From contig NZ_JACIBK010000002.1 in the NCBI RefSeq assembly GCF_014195325.1, positions 310,001-374,000 on the forward strand: a stretch of DNA of 64,000 nt. Direction: 5' to 3'. Both the position numbers and the translations under genes were made by a program. Position 1 is the first letter of the stretch, and every line of letters starts with the position of its first letter. The stretch comes from Rhizobium sp. BK650. Lineage in GTDB: Bacteria > Pseudomonadota > Alphaproteobacteria > Rhizobiales > Rhizobiaceae. The notes under the pieces were generated by a model. That model was not told the origin of the DNA. It saw nothing but the letters and a program-made list of their open reading frames with translations, and ran no database searches. Shown here piece after piece: positions 27,691-37,729 of this stretch.

Positions 27691-28119
27691 TCAGATTTCG
27701 TCTTTCTTCAGCGGGATGCCGTAGAGTTCTAGCCGATGATCCACGAGCTTGAAACCGTGTTCTCGGGCGATGCGTTCTTGCAACGCCTCGATTTCCGGCG
27801 AGCGGAATTCAATGACGGCGCCGGTTTTCAGGTCGATCAGATGATCGTGATGTTCTTCGGGAACCGTCTCGTAACGAGAGCGACCGTCGCGGAAATCGTG
27901 CCGGGCGATGATGCCGGCATCTTCGAACAGCTTCACCGTGCGATAAACTGTAGAGATCGAAATCTTTGTATCGACCTTCACGGACCGGCGGTAAAGCTCC
28001 TCGACATCGGGATGATCTTCGGAGTCCTCGAGAATGCGCGCGATCACACGGCGCTGCTCGGTCATGCGCATGCCGCGTTCAGCGCAAAGCTCCTCAAGGG
28101 TCTTGGCTACCTCAGTCAT
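27691..28119 (-). CDS. mur: Fur-family metalloregulator, rhizobial Mur/Fur type
   Basis: The 142-residue protein is a canonical Fur fold: winged helix (ERGMRMTEQRRVIARILEDSE, then ISISTVYRTVKLFEDAGII) and a dimerisation domain with the metal-binding HHDH in PEEHHDHLIDL. It lacks the CxxC pairs that hold structural zinc in gamma-proteobacterial Fur. In Rhizobium this close homologue acts mainly as the manganese-responsive repressor Mur rather than as the iron regulator. No mntH or sit genes are nearby. It lies between rimI and olsA. Confidence 0.88.
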   Translation of the reverse strand: MTEVAKTLEELCAERGMRMTEQRRVIARILEDSEDHPDVEELYRRSVKVDTKISISTVYRTVKLFEDAGIIARHDFRDGRSRYETVPEEHHDHLIDLKTGAVIEFRSPEIEALQERIAREHGFKLVDHRLELYGIPLKKDEI

Positions 28120-28153
28120 GGCTGCCTTCTCGCTATTCTTGCCGAGAAGGGAA

Positions 28154-28654
28154 CTACCGAAGAACGCGCTTCATGACAAGCGCCGTGGAGGTAGCCCCAT
28201 TGGCGTCCTTATAATAGCCCTTGCGCTCACCCGCTTGCTCGAAACCGAGCTTGCGATAGAGGCCGAGGGCCGCGGCATTGCCGTTATCGACTTCCAGGAA
28301 CATGCTCTCGCCGCCGCGAAGGCGCGCTTCGCGCATCGCCGCCTGCATCAGCCGCCAGCCGAGGCCTGAGCGCGCAACCTTCGCCTGCACGGCGATCGTT
28401 AGAATTTCCGCCTCGCCCGCCACCTGGCGCGCCAGGATGAAGCCCGGCAGGGTTTTTTTCAGAATGGCATTGGTCTGGCGGGCGACGAAGCCAAAGACGG
28501 TGGCCTGCGTAAGCAGGCTGTGGAATTCGCCGTCACCCCAGGGACGGGCAAAGCGCTCGCCATGCAGGACCGAAACGTCGAGGCAATCCTCCGGCTCCAT
28601 GGCGACGATTTCGAATTCCGGCTTTAGCGTCAGATAGGCTTCCAGCATCGTCAT
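28154..28654 (-). CDS. rimI: Ribosomal-protein S18 alanine N-acetyltransferase RimI (GNAT)
   Basis: The 166-residue GNAT protein has the acetyl-CoA site VARSGLGWRLMQAAMREAR (the Q/RxxGxG/A type) and the terminal FLEVDNGNAAALGLYRKLGFEQAGERKGYY, which matches RimI closely. Its start overlaps the tsaB stop by 4 bp; tsaB-rimI is a conserved pair. The enzyme acetylates the N terminus of S18, though some homologues act more broadly. Confidence 0.9.
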   Translation of the reverse strand: MTMLEAYLTLKPEFEIVAMEPEDCLDVSVLHGERFARPWGDGEFHSLLTQATVFGFVARQTNAILKKTLPGFILARQVAGEAEILTIAVQAKVARSGLGWRLMQAAMREARLRGGESMFLEVDNGNAAALGLYRKLGFEQAGERKGYYKDANGATSTALVMKRVLR

Positions 28655-29310
28655 ACTCTTGCAATCGCGTACCCGGCCTGCGGTTTGGCATCGGGTCCGC
28701 GCAGATAAAGGGGTTTCGGCTTTCCGGAATTCGGGCTCGCGGCCGCACCGAGGCGCGCCACGATGGAGATCGGGAAGGAGTTGGCGTGCTCGCCTGCCAC
28801 ATCGGGCTTCAGGAGTGGTGTCGCCGAACCGGTGATCTGACCGTCGAACCCGGCAACAAAAGCCTTGGCCTCCGATACGCTCACCGCACGCGCCTCGTCG
28901 AGCGGCGTGCCGTCGGCTGCGAAGGGCTGGAGGTAGATTTCGTCCCGCTTGGCATCCATTGCCGCAAGCACGGGCTGGCCTGGCATCTTTTCGCGCTGAG
29001 CAGCCGCCATGACTTCGAGTGTGGTGATACCGACGGCTGGCACATTGAGGGAAAGCGCAAAGCCGCGGGCCGCGGCAACACCAACGCGGATACCGGTAAA
29101 GGAGCCGGGTCCGATGGTGACGGCGAGGCGGTCGACATCGGAGAGCGTGACGCCCGCCTGATCCAGCGCACGGTCGACAATACCCATCAGATGTTCAGCA
29201 TGCCCCTTGCCGATCATGTCCGATGCCTCCCCCAGCACCGTATTCCTGCCGCTGTCATAAACGGCGGCAGCGCAATCTACACCTGCCGTGTCGAGCGCCA
29301 GAACGATCAT
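28651..29310 (-). CDS. tsaB: TsaB, tRNA threonylcarbamoyladenosine (t6A37) biosynthesis scaffold
   Basis: The 219-residue protein belongs to the ASKHA fold family and starts MIVLALDTAGVDCAAAVYD. The TsaB signature LAVTIGPGSFTGIRVGVAAARGFA is intact. TsaB pairs with TsaD and TsaE to transfer threonylcarbamoyl to A37 of ANN-decoding tRNAs. It is the first gene of the minus-strand run that ends with trmB. Confidence 0.94.
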   Translation of the reverse strand: MIVLALDTAGVDCAAAVYDSGRNTVLGEASDMIGKGHAEHLMGIVDRALDQAGVTLSDVDRLAVTIGPGSFTGIRVGVAAARGFALSLNVPAVGITTLEVMAAAQREKMPGQPVLAAMDAKRDEIYLQPFAADGTPLDEARAVSVSEAKAFVAGFDGQITGSATPLLKPDVAGEHANSFPISIVARLGAAASPNSGKPKPLYLRGPDAKPQAGYAIARV

Positions 29311-29398
29311 GCCATCAATTTCCGAATAAACTATTGTTGCCTATCCATAAATCCGTCTGGCCGAACGCAAAGTGAACAGCCTGACGAACTTCAGATTT

Positions 29399-29965
29399 TT
29401 AAGCGGCAATCACTTCCTGAACTTCCGGAACAAAATGGCGCAGCAGATTCTGAACGCCGTGCTTCAGCGTTGCCGTCGAAGACGGGCAACCGGAGCAGGA
29501 ACCCTTCATGTTCAGATAGACCTTGCCGTCCTTGAAGCCGCGGAAGGTGATATCGCCGCCATCCTGGGCAACGGCCGGACGCACGCGGGTCTCCAGCAGT
29601 TCCTTGATGGTCAGCACGATCGCTTCGTCGCCTGCGTCGAAAAATTCATCGCCGGCGTCGACATCTTCCGAGAGGATCGAGGCATCACCCATGACCGGCT
29701 TGCCGGACATGAAGTGCTCCATGATCGAGCCGAGAATAGCCGGCTTCAGATGCTGCCACTCGGCATGGTCCTTGGAGACGGAGATGAAATCATAGCCGAA
29801 ATAGACGCCGGTGACGCCGGGAATTTCGAAAAGACGCGCAGCGAGCGGCGATGCCTGGGCTTCATCGGCATTGCGAAATTCGGCCGTGCCGTTTTCCATT
29901 ACGACCTTGCCCGGAAGGAACTTCTGCGTGGCAGGATTTGGCGTGGCTTCGGTCTGAATGAACAT
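29399..29965 (-). CDS. NfuA/NifU-type iron-sulfur cluster scaffold
   Basis: The 188-residue protein has an N-terminal Nfu_N domain (MFIQTEATPNPATQKFLPG onward) and a C-terminal NifU-like domain with VAQDGGDITF and the cluster cysteines in KGSCSGCPSS. It delivers Fe-S clusters to apoproteins; MiaB and HemW in this window are possible clients. ATG 29965 is chosen because GGAG precedes it and homologues start MFIQTE. The gene stands alone, 89 bp upstream of tsaB on the same strand. Confidence 0.92.
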   Translation of the reverse strand: MFIQTEATPNPATQKFLPGKVVMENGTAEFRNADEAQASPLAARLFEIPGVTGVYFGYDFISVSKDHAEWQHLKPAILGSIMEHFMSGKPVMGDASILSEDVDAGDEFFDAGDEAIVLTIKELLETRVRPAVAQDGGDITFRGFKDGKVYLNMKGSCSGCPSSTATLKHGVQNLLRHFVPEVQEVIAA

Positions 29966-30072
29966 CTCGCTCTCCATGCGGCGGGCCGTGACCTCAACCG
30001 TTTTTAGAATTCTTCAAAAGAAAATAAGCCCATTGTCGAGCCGATTCAAGAGACTCGTACTCAAGAAATGGC

Positions 30073-30564
30073 TTAGCACAGGGCGTCTATTTCCTCATTG
30101 GTTAGCGTGTCCGGAAGCACGGTGACCGGAATGGGGAAAGCCGCCCCGCGTCCGGCAACGGAAGAAACCAGCGGTCCCGGCCCTTCCTTGGCGGAACTCG
30201 CTGCAAGCACAAGGATCGCGACGTCCCGGTCTTCCTCGATAACGGCATTGATCTGCTCGGCCGAATTGCCTTCGCGAATGACAATCTCGGGTTCGATGCC
30301 GATCGTTTCACGGACGATCTGGGCGGCTTTGGCAACGGTGGCTTCCGCTTCTTCGCGGGCTTCCGCCCGCATGATCTCCTCGACCCCCAGCCATTGCTGG
30401 AAATCGCCGGCCGGGATCACGTAGAGCAGGACAAGTCCGCCATTGGAATTTTTAGCGCGCCGCCCGGCATAGTGGACGGCACGTTGGCATTCGGGTGTAG
30501 CATCGATCACCGCCATGAATTTGCGGCGATGACCTTCGAGCCGTGAGAGTCGCTTCGATACCAT
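30073..30564 (-). CDS. Universal stress protein (UspA family)
   Basis: The 163-residue protein has the Usp alpha/beta fold: FMAVIDATPECQRAVHYAGRRA at the first strand and helix, and a C-terminal SSVAGRGAAFPIPVTVLP. The usual ATP-binding G-2x-G-9x-G(S/T) motif is not clear, so it may be of the non-nucleotide UspA type. It sits between trpS and the NfuA-like gene, all on the minus strand but with gaps of about 75-110 bp. Confidence 0.87.
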   Translation of the reverse strand: MVSKRLSRLEGHRRKFMAVIDATPECQRAVHYAGRRAKNSNGGLVLLYVIPAGDFQQWLGVEEIMRAEAREEAEATVAKAAQIVRETIGIEPEIVIREGNSAEQINAVIEEDRDVAILVLAASSAKEGPGPLVSSVAGRGAAFPIPVTVLPDTLTNEEIDALC

Positions 30565-30639
30565 GGCGCGGACTCTGACACCCGCGACGGAGAATTTGCA
30601 AGCCCCCGTTTTGCACGGGAGCTCTGCATGTCGATGGGA

Positions 30640-31704
30640 TTAGTAGAGGAAGCCGATGATCTCGCGAAGTTCGCGCATCGTCACGTCTGCACGCGCCCTT
30701 GCCCGCTCGTTGCCATTGCGCAGGATCGCGTCGATATGGCTCGTATCGTTCATCAGGCGACGCATCTCACCCGTTATCGGTGACAGAACCTGAACGGCGA
30801 GATCGATCAGCGCCGGCTTGAAGACGGAGAACTGCTGGCCGCCGAATTCCGAGAGCACCTGATCCTTCGTCTTGTCGGCGAGTGCTGCAAAGATCGAGAC
30901 GAGGTTTTCGGCTTCCGGCCGGCTTTCGAGACCGGCGGCTTCGCTCGGCAAACCGTCCGGATCGGTCTTGGCCTTCCGGATCTTCTTCGAGATCGCGTCC
31001 TCGTCGTCCATCAGGTTGATGCGCGAAAGGTCCGAAGGATCGGACTTCGACATCTTCTTCGTGCCGTCACGCAGCGACATGACGCGTGGCGCCGGCCCGC
31101 CGATCAGCGGTTCGACCATCGGGAAATAGGCATGCACCGGCTCGTCGCCGACGGTGATGTCGATTCCGTAGTTGGTCTTACGGATATGCGAGGCGAAATC
31201 GAGATTGAACTTCATCGCGATGTCGCGGGTCAGTTCGAGGTGCTGCTTCTGGTCTTCGCCGACGGGCACATGTGTGGCGCGGTAGACGAGAATGTCGGCG
31301 GCCATCAGGCTCGGGTAGGCATACAGACCGAGCGAGGCCTGCTCGCGGTCCTTGCCGGCCTTGTCCTTGAACTGCGTCATCCGGTTCATCCAGCCGATGC
31401 GGGCGACACAGTTGAAAATCCAGGCGAGTTCGGCGTGCTGCGGTACGGCGGACTGGTTGAAGACGATATGCTTTTCAGCGTCGATGCCGGAAGCGATGAA
31501 GGCGGCAGCGATCGATCGTGTCTGCGACAGCATGTCCTCGTGGACGAGCTGTGCGGTCAGCGCATGTAGGTCGACGACGCAATAGATGCAGTCGTTGCCG
31601 TTCTGGAGCTGCACGAAGCGGCGGATCGCGCCGAGATAGTTGCCGAGATGCAGGTTGCCCGTCGGCTGAACGCCGGAGAATACCAGCTTCTTGAATTCGC
31701 CCAT
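30640..31704 (-). CDS. trpS: Tryptophanyl-tRNA synthetase
   Basis: The 354-residue class I synthetase has the HIGH-like motif PTGNLHLGN near the N terminus and the KMSKS loop as [17 protein letters not shown] and [17 protein letters not shown] are typical of bacterial TrpRS. ATG 31704 is supported by GAGGA eight bases upstream; the frame extends to 31746 without family similarity. It lies downstream of murJ, an order common in Rhizobiales. Confidence 0.97.
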   Translation of the reverse strand: MGEFKKLVFSGVQPTGNLHLGNYLGAIRRFVQLQNGNDCIYCVVDLHALTAQLVHEDMLSQTRSIAAAFIASGIDAEKHIVFNQSAVPQHAELAWIFNCVARIGWMNRMTQFKDKAGKDREQASLGLYAYPSLMAADILVYRATHVPVGEDQKQHLELTRDIAMKFNLDFASHIRKTNYGIDITVGDEPVHAYFPMVEPLIGGPAPRVMSLRDGTKKMSKSDPSDLSRINLMDDEDAISKKIRKAKTDPDGLPSEAAGLESRPEAENLVSIFAALADKTKDQVLSEFGGQQFSVFKPALIDLAVQVLSPITGEMRRLMNDTSHIDAILRNGNERARARADVTMRELREIIGFLY

Positions 31705-31795
31705 GATGTTGTCCTCGATTAGGCTGGTGGAGGGCCCCAGGGCCAAGGGCCCATGTTGCTAACGCGGGCGCTTATGCACGCGCTCCAGGTTGCAA

Positions 31796-32200
31796 TCAAG
31801 AGGCGGCGGGTGCAGCGTGTTGAATGAGATCGAAGGTGTTGCCGTAAGGATCCGAAAAGACTGCGACGGTGCCGTAAATCTCATGCCGCGGCTCTTCCAG
31901 AAAGCGCACACCGGCGGCGAGCATCCCGGCGCGGTCGCGCGCGAAATCATCCGTCTTCAGAAAGAAACCGACGCGGCCGCCGGTCTGATTGCCGATAGCG
32001 GCCCGCTGCGCCTCATTTACCGCCTGCGCCAGCAGAAAGGCCGCCCCATCGCCGCCGCCAGGTTTGACGACGACCCAGCGCTTGCCTTCCGGCTGCAGTT
32101 CATCTTGAAGGCATTCGAAGCCGAGTGCCTCACAATAGAAGGCTTTGGCACGGTCATAGTCATCGACGACGAGGGTGACGAGGAAGAGGGACTGGGTCAT
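31796..32200 (-). CDS. VOC-superfamily (glyoxalase/bleomycin-resistance-like) protein
   Basis: The 134-residue protein opens MTQSLFLVTLVVDDYDRAKAFYCEAL, the first VOC beta-alpha module, and closes VAVFSDPYGNTFDLIQ, the usual end of the second. The family ranges from glyoxalase I to antibiotic-binding proteins. No substrate can be named. It is divergent from the M15 peptidase gene across 187 bp of AT-rich DNA. Confidence 0.85.
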   Translation of the reverse strand: MTQSLFLVTLVVDDYDRAKAFYCEALGFECLQDELQPEGKRWVVVKPGGGDGAAFLLAQAVNEAQRAAIGNQTGGRVGFFLKTDDFARDRAGMLAAGVRFLEEPRHEIYGTVAVFSDPYGNTFDLIQHAAPAAS

Positions 32201-32387
32201 GTGATCTCTCGAATTTGGGAATTTTTTCTACTAATGCGTAGATTAAGGTCTGATTTTACGCCAAATTGATCAGTACGTTTAACCACAATTGAGTATAAAA
32301 TTTCACAGAAAAGCTTTCTTTGAACTGAGAATCCTCCGACTGGCGTGACGGCCGCTTGAGCCGTCGGGATAACCGACCGGAGGGATC

Positions 32388-32813
32388 ATGCAGAACGCCA
32401 GTTTGCTCACTGTCGCAGGCCTTTTTGCCTTACAATCAGCAACCACAGCCGTTGGTCAAGATGGCCGACGAGCCACGCAACTTCCAGAATATGAAACGCG
32501 GCTCGCTTACACGATGCAGACCGTCAGCGTTCGCGCCGGGTGTTTCCCGGCACGATTGCGGGCGGTCTTGTCGCACATTGCGGCAAAGACCGGACGGCGC
32601 CCGATGATAACCTCGGGCTTTCGGCCGCATCCCAGCCGCCACGGCTCCTTGCATGGAAAATGCTTGGCGGCGGATATCCGGATTCCCGGTGTGTCGGAGC
32701 GCACCATCATCGCCGCTGCGAAAACCGCTCCCGGCATCGGCGGGATCGGCAGCTATTGCAACGGCATCGTCCATGTCGATGTCGGCCCGCAACGACGATG
32801 GGTGGACTGCTAA
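32388..32813 (+). CDS. Secreted M15-type D,D-carboxypeptidase-like protein (YcbK/DUF882 type)
   Basis: The 141-residue product has a hydrophobic, signal-like N terminus with cleavage plausible near residue 23. The M15A zinc site is recognisable: H89 and D96 in SLHGKCLAAD, and H129 in VHVDVG. The glycine of the usual HxxGxAxD motif is Cys92 here. Three other cysteines (C52, C124, C141) could form disulfides in the periplasm. Family members cleave or bind peptidoglycan cross-links. GGAGG lies just upstream of ATG 32388. It converges on murJ. Confidence 0.82.
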   Translation: MQNASLLTVAGLFALQSATTAVGQDGRRATQLPEYETRLAYTMQTVSVRAGCFPARLRAVLSHIAAKTGRRPMITSGFRPHPSRHGSLHGKCLAADIRIPGVSERTIIAAAKTAPGIGGIGSYCNGIVHVDVGPQRRWVDC

Positions 32814-32858
32814 AGCAGAGTAAGCAGCGCTTGCTTCCCGAATTGCGTAAAACGAGCC

Positions 32859-34439
32859 TTACGCGTCCTTTACGGGTGCCGGCTTGCGATTGAGATTGCG
32901 CCGGATCATGCCGAGGTCCGCGCCGCCGATCAGGAAGGCGGTCGCGAAATAGACGACCATCGAGATCGCGATGAGCAAGCCAAGCGTGCTGACCTTGGTC
33001 AGAAGCGGCGCGCCTGTGGCAAGCGAGGACGCCCAATATTGTTTGAGGTAGATGATGGCAACGCCCATGACGGCGGCAGCGACGATCAGCAGCATCGCGC
33101 GTTTGGCAAGCGACCACTCCCACGTCAGATGGCCGCGGCGCAACAGCGTGGTGAAGAGCAGCACGGTGCTGATCCAGCCGGCCGTGGCTTCCGCAACGGC
33201 GATGCCCGGAGCGCCCATAAAAGGGAACAGCGTCAGCGCGGTGGCGCAGTTGGTGGCAACTGCGACTGCCGAAAAGCGCATCGGTGTCTTGGTGTCCTCG
33301 CGAGCGTAGAAGCCTGGCTGCAACGCCTTGATCAACACGAAAGCCGGCAGGCCGATGCCGTAGATCGCCAGGATCGAACCGACGATGAGGGTGTTTTCCT
33401 GATGGAAGGCGCCGCGCTCATAAAGCACGCGGATAATCTCGTCGGAGAGGATCCAGAGTGCAAAGGCGGCAGGGATCGTCAGGAACAGCACGAATTCGAT
33501 TGATCGATTCTGCAGAAAAGCTGCCTCGCGCAATGCGCCGCCCTTGAGCGCGCGGGCAAGCTCCGGCAACAGCACGACACCAACCGCGACGCCGACGACG
33601 CCGAGAGGCAACTGGTAGATGCGGTCGGCATATTGCAGGGCGGCAATGGCACCTTCGCGAGAGGAGGCGATCGCCTGGCCGATGAGTTGATTGATTTGCG
33701 TGATGCCGCCGGTGACGGCAGCCGGAACGGCGAGAATCAGCAGCCGCTTGACGTTCGGCGTCATCTTCGGAAAGCGGAAACCGATGCTCATGCCCGCGTG
33801 CAGAACTCCGACATAGACGACGGCGAGCTGCAGGATACCGGCCACCAACACGCCCCAGGAGAGATACCATGCCGTTGCCAGCGGTTCGGCGCCGGTATAG
33901 AGCGCATAGAAGAGTGCGGCGATCATTACCACGTTGAGGAAGACGGGTGCCACCGCTGCGGCGAAGAAATGATGCAGCGAATTCAGCATCCCGCTCATCA
34001 TCGCCGTCAGCGACATGCACATGAGGTAGGGAAACATCACTGCCGCCATACGGATGGTAATGCCGAACTTCTCAGGATCGTCAGCAAAGCCCGGTGCAAT
34101 GACGAAGCGCACCAAGAGCGGCATGCAGAGTTCCATCAGGATGGTGATGAGCAGCAGCACCGAGAAGAGAACGCCGAAAACTTCCTCCGAGAAGCGCTTG
34201 GCGCCATCGGTGCCGTTCTCCTCGATCTCCTTGGCAAAGAGCGGCACGAAGGCGGCGTTGAACGCGCCCTCGGCAAAGAGCCTGCGGAAGAGATTCGGAA
34301 AGCGGAAGGCGGCGTAGAACACGTCGGCCATCGGCCCGGTGCCGAGTGCTGCAGCCATCAGCGTTTCGCGGGCAAAACCGAAGATACGGCTGCCGAGTGT
34401 AGCGCCGCCGACGGTGGCGAATTTCTTGACGAGACTCAT
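32859..34439 (-). CDS. murJ: MurJ (MviN), lipid II flippase
   Basis: The 526-residue MOP-superfamily transporter has about 14 transmembrane helices and moves lipid II to the periplasmic face for peptidoglycan synthesis. The N terminus [25 protein letters not shown] and the motif [14 protein letters not shown] are characteristic. The start overlaps the glnD stop by 4 bp (ATGA). glnD-murJ-trpS adjacency is frequent in rhizobia. Confidence 0.96.
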   Translation of the reverse strand: MSLVKKFATVGGATLGSRIFGFARETLMAAALGTGPMADVFYAAFRFPNLFRRLFAEGAFNAAFVPLFAKEIEENGTDGAKRFSEEVFGVLFSVLLLITILMELCMPLLVRFVIAPGFADDPEKFGITIRMAAVMFPYLMCMSLTAMMSGMLNSLHHFFAAAVAPVFLNVVMIAALFYALYTGAEPLATAWYLSWGVLVAGILQLAVVYVGVLHAGMSIGFRFPKMTPNVKRLLILAVPAAVTGGITQINQLIGQAIASSREGAIAALQYADRIYQLPLGVVGVAVGVVLLPELARALKGGALREAAFLQNRSIEFVLFLTIPAAFALWILSDEIIRVLYERGAFHQENTLIVGSILAIYGIGLPAFVLIKALQPGFYAREDTKTPMRFSAVAVATNCATALTLFPFMGAPGIAVAEATAGWISTVLLFTTLLRRGHLTWEWSLAKRAMLLIVAAAVMGVAIIYLKQYWASSLATGAPLLTKVSTLGLLIAISMVVYFATAFLIGGADLGMIRRNLNRKPAPVKDA

Positions 34440-37327
34440 ACTGAGGAACCGGCTTTCTTTTCAGCAGCAGTGGCGGCAGGCGCGATGATGCCGGATGGCA
34501 TGCGCTCGCGCAGTTCGTCCTGCTCTTCGGCCATGACCGCTTTCATGCGGGCGGTGATATTGGCCCGCTTGCTGTCGCCGGAAATCTTCTGGCCGACAAG
34601 GTCGGTGACGTAGAAGGTGTCGATGACCTTTTCGCCGAAGGTGGTGATACGAGCGGATTGAATGTCGAGGGACAGATCGGAGAGCACCGCCGTCATTTCC
34701 GATAGCAGGCCTGGCCGGTCGAGGCATTCCACCTCGATGACCGTGAACTTGTTCGACAGGTTGTTGGTGATGGTGACCGACGGCGGAATGATGAAGGCCT
34801 TGCTCTTCTTGCGATTCTTCGCGCGGGTCGCAATCACCTCGGGAAGGCGCTTACGGCCGGAAAGCACGTCCTCGATCATCCTGCCGATCGTGGCCGCGCG
34901 ACGAAGCTCATCCTCATCGTTGGGAAATTCGCGGCTGACATGGATAGTATCGAGGGCGCGACCATCAGATGTGGTGAAGATCTGCGCGTTGACGATATTG
35001 GCGCCGGCCGCAGCACATGCACCTGCAATGACGGCGAGCAAGCGGGGATGGTCGGGTGAAAGAACAGTAATTTCGGTAATGGCGTGGAAGCTGTCCGTGC
35101 GCACGGAAGTTGCCAGCGCTTGTCCGGCCTTATCCGCCTGCCTGATGAAATGCGCGTGACGGATCTGGTCTTCCAGCGGCACGGAAAGCAGATACGGCTG
35201 GTAGTGCAGCTTCGTATAAGTGCGGCGATCCTTCTGGGGCCAGTCGGACAGTGCTGCATGAAGCGCGTCGGCGGCGGCCTGGGCGCGTTCCTTGCGGGAC
35301 ACCTCGGAGAAACCGCCGGCGAGCAAGAGTTCCGTCTCATAATAGAGCGTGCGCAGCAACTGGCCCTTCCAGCCGTTCCAGACGCCTGGTCCAACGGCAC
35401 GGATGTCGCAGATCGTCAGAATCAGCAGCATTTTCAGCCGGTCCAGCGATTGAACGCGATCTGCAAAATCGGTGATCGTCTTGCGATCGGTTAGGTCGCG
35501 GGTCTGGGCGACCATCGACATGGTCAGGTGTTCCTCGACCAACCAGACGACGATCTCCGTCTGCTTCTGAGACAGACCGAAGCGGGCGCAGAGCTTACGG
35601 GCGACACGCGCGCCGGCGACCGAATGGTCTTCCTGCCGGCCTTTGGCGATATCGTGCAGCAGAACCGCGATATAGAGAGCTTCGCGGTCTTCGATATGGG
35701 GCATCAGCTTGTTGGACAGCGGATGCAGCTCCTCGGCCTTGCCCTTGTCGATTTCTGAGAGAACGTCGATGGCTCGGATCAGATGCTCGTCGACCGTATA
35801 GTGATGATACATATTGAACTGCATCATCGCAACGATCTTGCCGAATTCCGGAATAAATCGCCCGAGCACGCCGGCCTCGTTCATGCGCCGCAGGATCAGC
35901 GCCGGATCTCGCTTGGAAGTCAGGATCGACAGGAAAAGCCGGTTGGCCTCGTCATTTTCACGCAGGTCATTATTGATGAGAGCGAGTGAGCGCGTGACAC
36001 GCTTTAGCGCATCCGGATGGAATTCCAACCCGTTGATATCGGCCACATGGAACAGACGGATGATGCTGACCGGATCGCGCTTGAATACGTCGGGATTGGC
36101 GACGGCGATGCGACCGCGATCTTCTACGAATTCGACGCTGCCGGGGATCTTGCGGCTGCGATGGGTAAAACGGCTGATGACGCCCGTCAGGCCGGGGATC
36201 GACTTCGCCTGCTGATCTTCGAGTGCGGCGCAGAGAATCCGCGTCAGGTCGCCGACATCCTTGGCGACCAGGAAATAGTGCTTCATGAAACGTTCGACGG
36301 CCGAAAGGCCGGGGCGGGAATGATAGCCAAGCGCCTCGGCAATCTCCCGCTGGATATCGAAGGAAAGACGTTCCTCGGCCTTTCCGGTCAGAAAGTGCAT
36401 ATGGCAGCGCACGGCCCAGAGAAAGTCGTCGGCCTTTTCGAGAAGCCGGTATTCCTGCTTCGACAGCACCCCGAGTGGCACCAGATCGGCCGGGTCGCGG
36501 ACGTGATAATAATATTTCGAAATCCAGAAGAGCGTATGCAGGTCGCGAAGGCCGCCCTTGCCCTCCTTGACGTTCGGCTCGACGAGATAGCGTGTATCGC
36601 CGGCCTTACGATGGCGCTCATCGCGCTCGGCAAGTTTGGCGGCGATGAATTCCGGCCCCGTCCCAGTGACGATTTCCTTGTCGAAGCGGGCTTCCAGCTC
36701 CGTCTCCAGCGACTTCAGCCCGCAGATGTAGCGCATCTCCAGTATGGCGGTGCGGATCGTCATGTCGGACTTGGAAAGCGTAATGCATTCCTCGACGGTG
36801 CGGGTTGCATGGCCGACCTTGAAGCCCATGTCCCACAGCATGTAAAGCATGAACTCTACAGCCTTGTGCGTCTCCTCCGCCGGCTTCGGCAGGAAGAGAA
36901 AGAGCAGGTCGATGTCAGAGCCCGGCGCCAGCGTATCGCGCCCATAGCCGCCGACGGCCGTGACTGCAAACTTGTCCTTCTGCTTAGAAAAGACATGCGC
37001 GGTGGCGAAATTGTAGAGAATGGTAATGATTTGGTCCTGCAGCCAGGAAATACGGTGTGCGCAATCAAGCCCGCCACCTTGGGCGTCAAGCAGCTCGCGC
37101 GCCTTCCGCCGTCCGTCGACGCTCGCCTTCTTCAAGGCCGCGAGAAGATCACTGCGCAGCAGATCAGGACGGTTGCGGTTGGCTTCGGCAATGGCGTCAC
37201 ACTGCCCCTGCAGCAGTTCCACATCGAGGATTTCCGAGAAATCGATGCTGTGCGTCGCCATCGCCCGGTCGGCTTCCAGTTCTGGCCGGGCCGCTTGCTC
37301 GTGGCGCGCCTCTGATTTCGTCTGCAT
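34436..37327 (-). CDS. glnD: GlnD, bifunctional PII uridylyltransferase / uridylyl-removing enzyme
   Basis: The 963-residue nitrogen sensor uridylylates PII proteins when glutamine is low and removes UMP when it is high. Domains in order are: nucleotidyltransferase ([20 protein letters not shown], about residues 125-145), a helical GlnE-like region, an HD phosphohydrolase ([14 protein letters not shown] and [14 protein letters not shown]), and two C-terminal ACT domains ([20 protein letters not shown] and [20 protein letters not shown]). Start 37327 has AGAGG upstream; another ATG at 37261 lacks one. With rpoN and ptsN in the same window this is part of the nitrogen control circuit. Confidence 0.96.
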   Translation of the reverse strand: MQTKSEARHEQAARPELEADRAMATHSIDFSEILDVELLQGQCDAIAEANRNRPDLLRSDLLAALKKASVDGRRKARELLDAQGGGLDCAHRISWLQDQIITILYNFATAHVFSKQKDKFAVTAVGGYGRDTLAPGSDIDLLFLFLPKPAEETHKAVEFMLYMLWDMGFKVGHATRTVEECITLSKSDMTIRTAILEMRYICGLKSLETELEARFDKEIVTGTGPEFIAAKLAERDERHRKAGDTRYLVEPNVKEGKGGLRDLHTLFWISKYYYHVRDPADLVPLGVLSKQEYRLLEKADDFLWAVRCHMHFLTGKAEERLSFDIQREIAEALGYHSRPGLSAVERFMKHYFLVAKDVGDLTRILCAALEDQQAKSIPGLTGVISRFTHRSRKIPGSVEFVEDRGRIAVANPDVFKRDPVSIIRLFHVADINGLEFHPDALKRVTRSLALINNDLRENDEANRLFLSILTSKRDPALILRRMNEAGVLGRFIPEFGKIVAMMQFNMYHHYTVDEHLIRAIDVLSEIDKGKAEELHPLSNKLMPHIEDREALYIAVLLHDIAKGRQEDHSVAGARVARKLCARFGLSQKQTEIVVWLVEEHLTMSMVAQTRDLTDRKTITDFADRVQSLDRLKMLLILTICDIRAVGPGVWNGWKGQLLRTLYYETELLLAGGFSEVSRKERAQAAADALHAALSDWPQKDRRTYTKLHYQPYLLSVPLEDQIRHAHFIRQADKAGQALATSVRTDSFHAITEITVLSPDHPRLLAVIAGACAAAGANIVNAQIFTTSDGRALDTIHVSREFPNDEDELRRAATIGRMIEDVLSGRKRLPEVIATRAKNRKKSKAFIIPPSVTITNNLSNKFTVIEVECLDRPGLLSEMTAVLSDLSLDIQSARITTFGEKVIDTFYVTDLVGQKISGDSKRANITARMKAVMAEEQDELRERMPSGIIAPAATAAEKKAGSSV

Positions 37328-37441
37328 GCGTTAAAGCCTCTTTGGCCGCCTGATAATACAGGCGTTCATATTGCATGAACCTTTAAATTTGGCGAAATGG
37401 TGTTGGCTCGCCGTCGGCGAGGGACCCTTTGCCGCAAGTTC

Positions 37442-37711
37442 TCAGCCAGCCGGCTGCGTCAGCAGCGTATCGAGAACCTGCCTCGTCTCGCTCATGATGC
37501 TAGCGAGCGTTGCCTTGTCGCATTCGCGGTAACCGGCATCGACGATTGCGTCGCCGAGCTCACCGATCTTTAGGCAGGAGCCGGTTATCTTCGCTATGCC
37601 GATGGGCGTATTCCAGCCACGCGCTTCCAGGTTACCATCCGATTGTTTCGTGATTTCGAGCATCGAGACGATGACCGAGAGGCGCTGAGTTTCCTGGAGC
37701 AGTTTTTCCAT
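37442..37711 (-). CDS. Conserved hypothetical protein between glnD and mutS
   Basis: About 89 residues from ATG 37711 (an ATG at 37717 is also in frame). The sequence starts MEKLLQETQRLSVIVSMLEI and includes GNLEARGWNTPIGIAKITGS and GYRECDKATLASIMSETRQV. It is predicted soluble and mostly helical, with no signal peptide or membrane segment, and it matches no family I can name. It is codirectional with mutS, starting 18 bp after the mutS stop, which favours a real gene. Function unknown. Confidence 0.6.
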   Translation of the reverse strand: MEKLLQETQRLSVIVSMLEITKQSDGNLEARGWNTPIGIAKITGSCLKIGELGDAIVDAGYRECDKATLASIMSETRQVLDTLLTQPAG

Positions 37712-37729
37712 AAACACCGGACGCGGCTC

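Noticed and set aside
36017..37315. 432-codon open frame antisense to glnD
   Set aside because: A shadow frame of glnD; no start signals or family similarity.
37407..37421. CTCGCC-GTC-GGCGAG hairpin upstream of glnD as a terminator
   Set aside because: No T run on either strand; probably a chance dyad.
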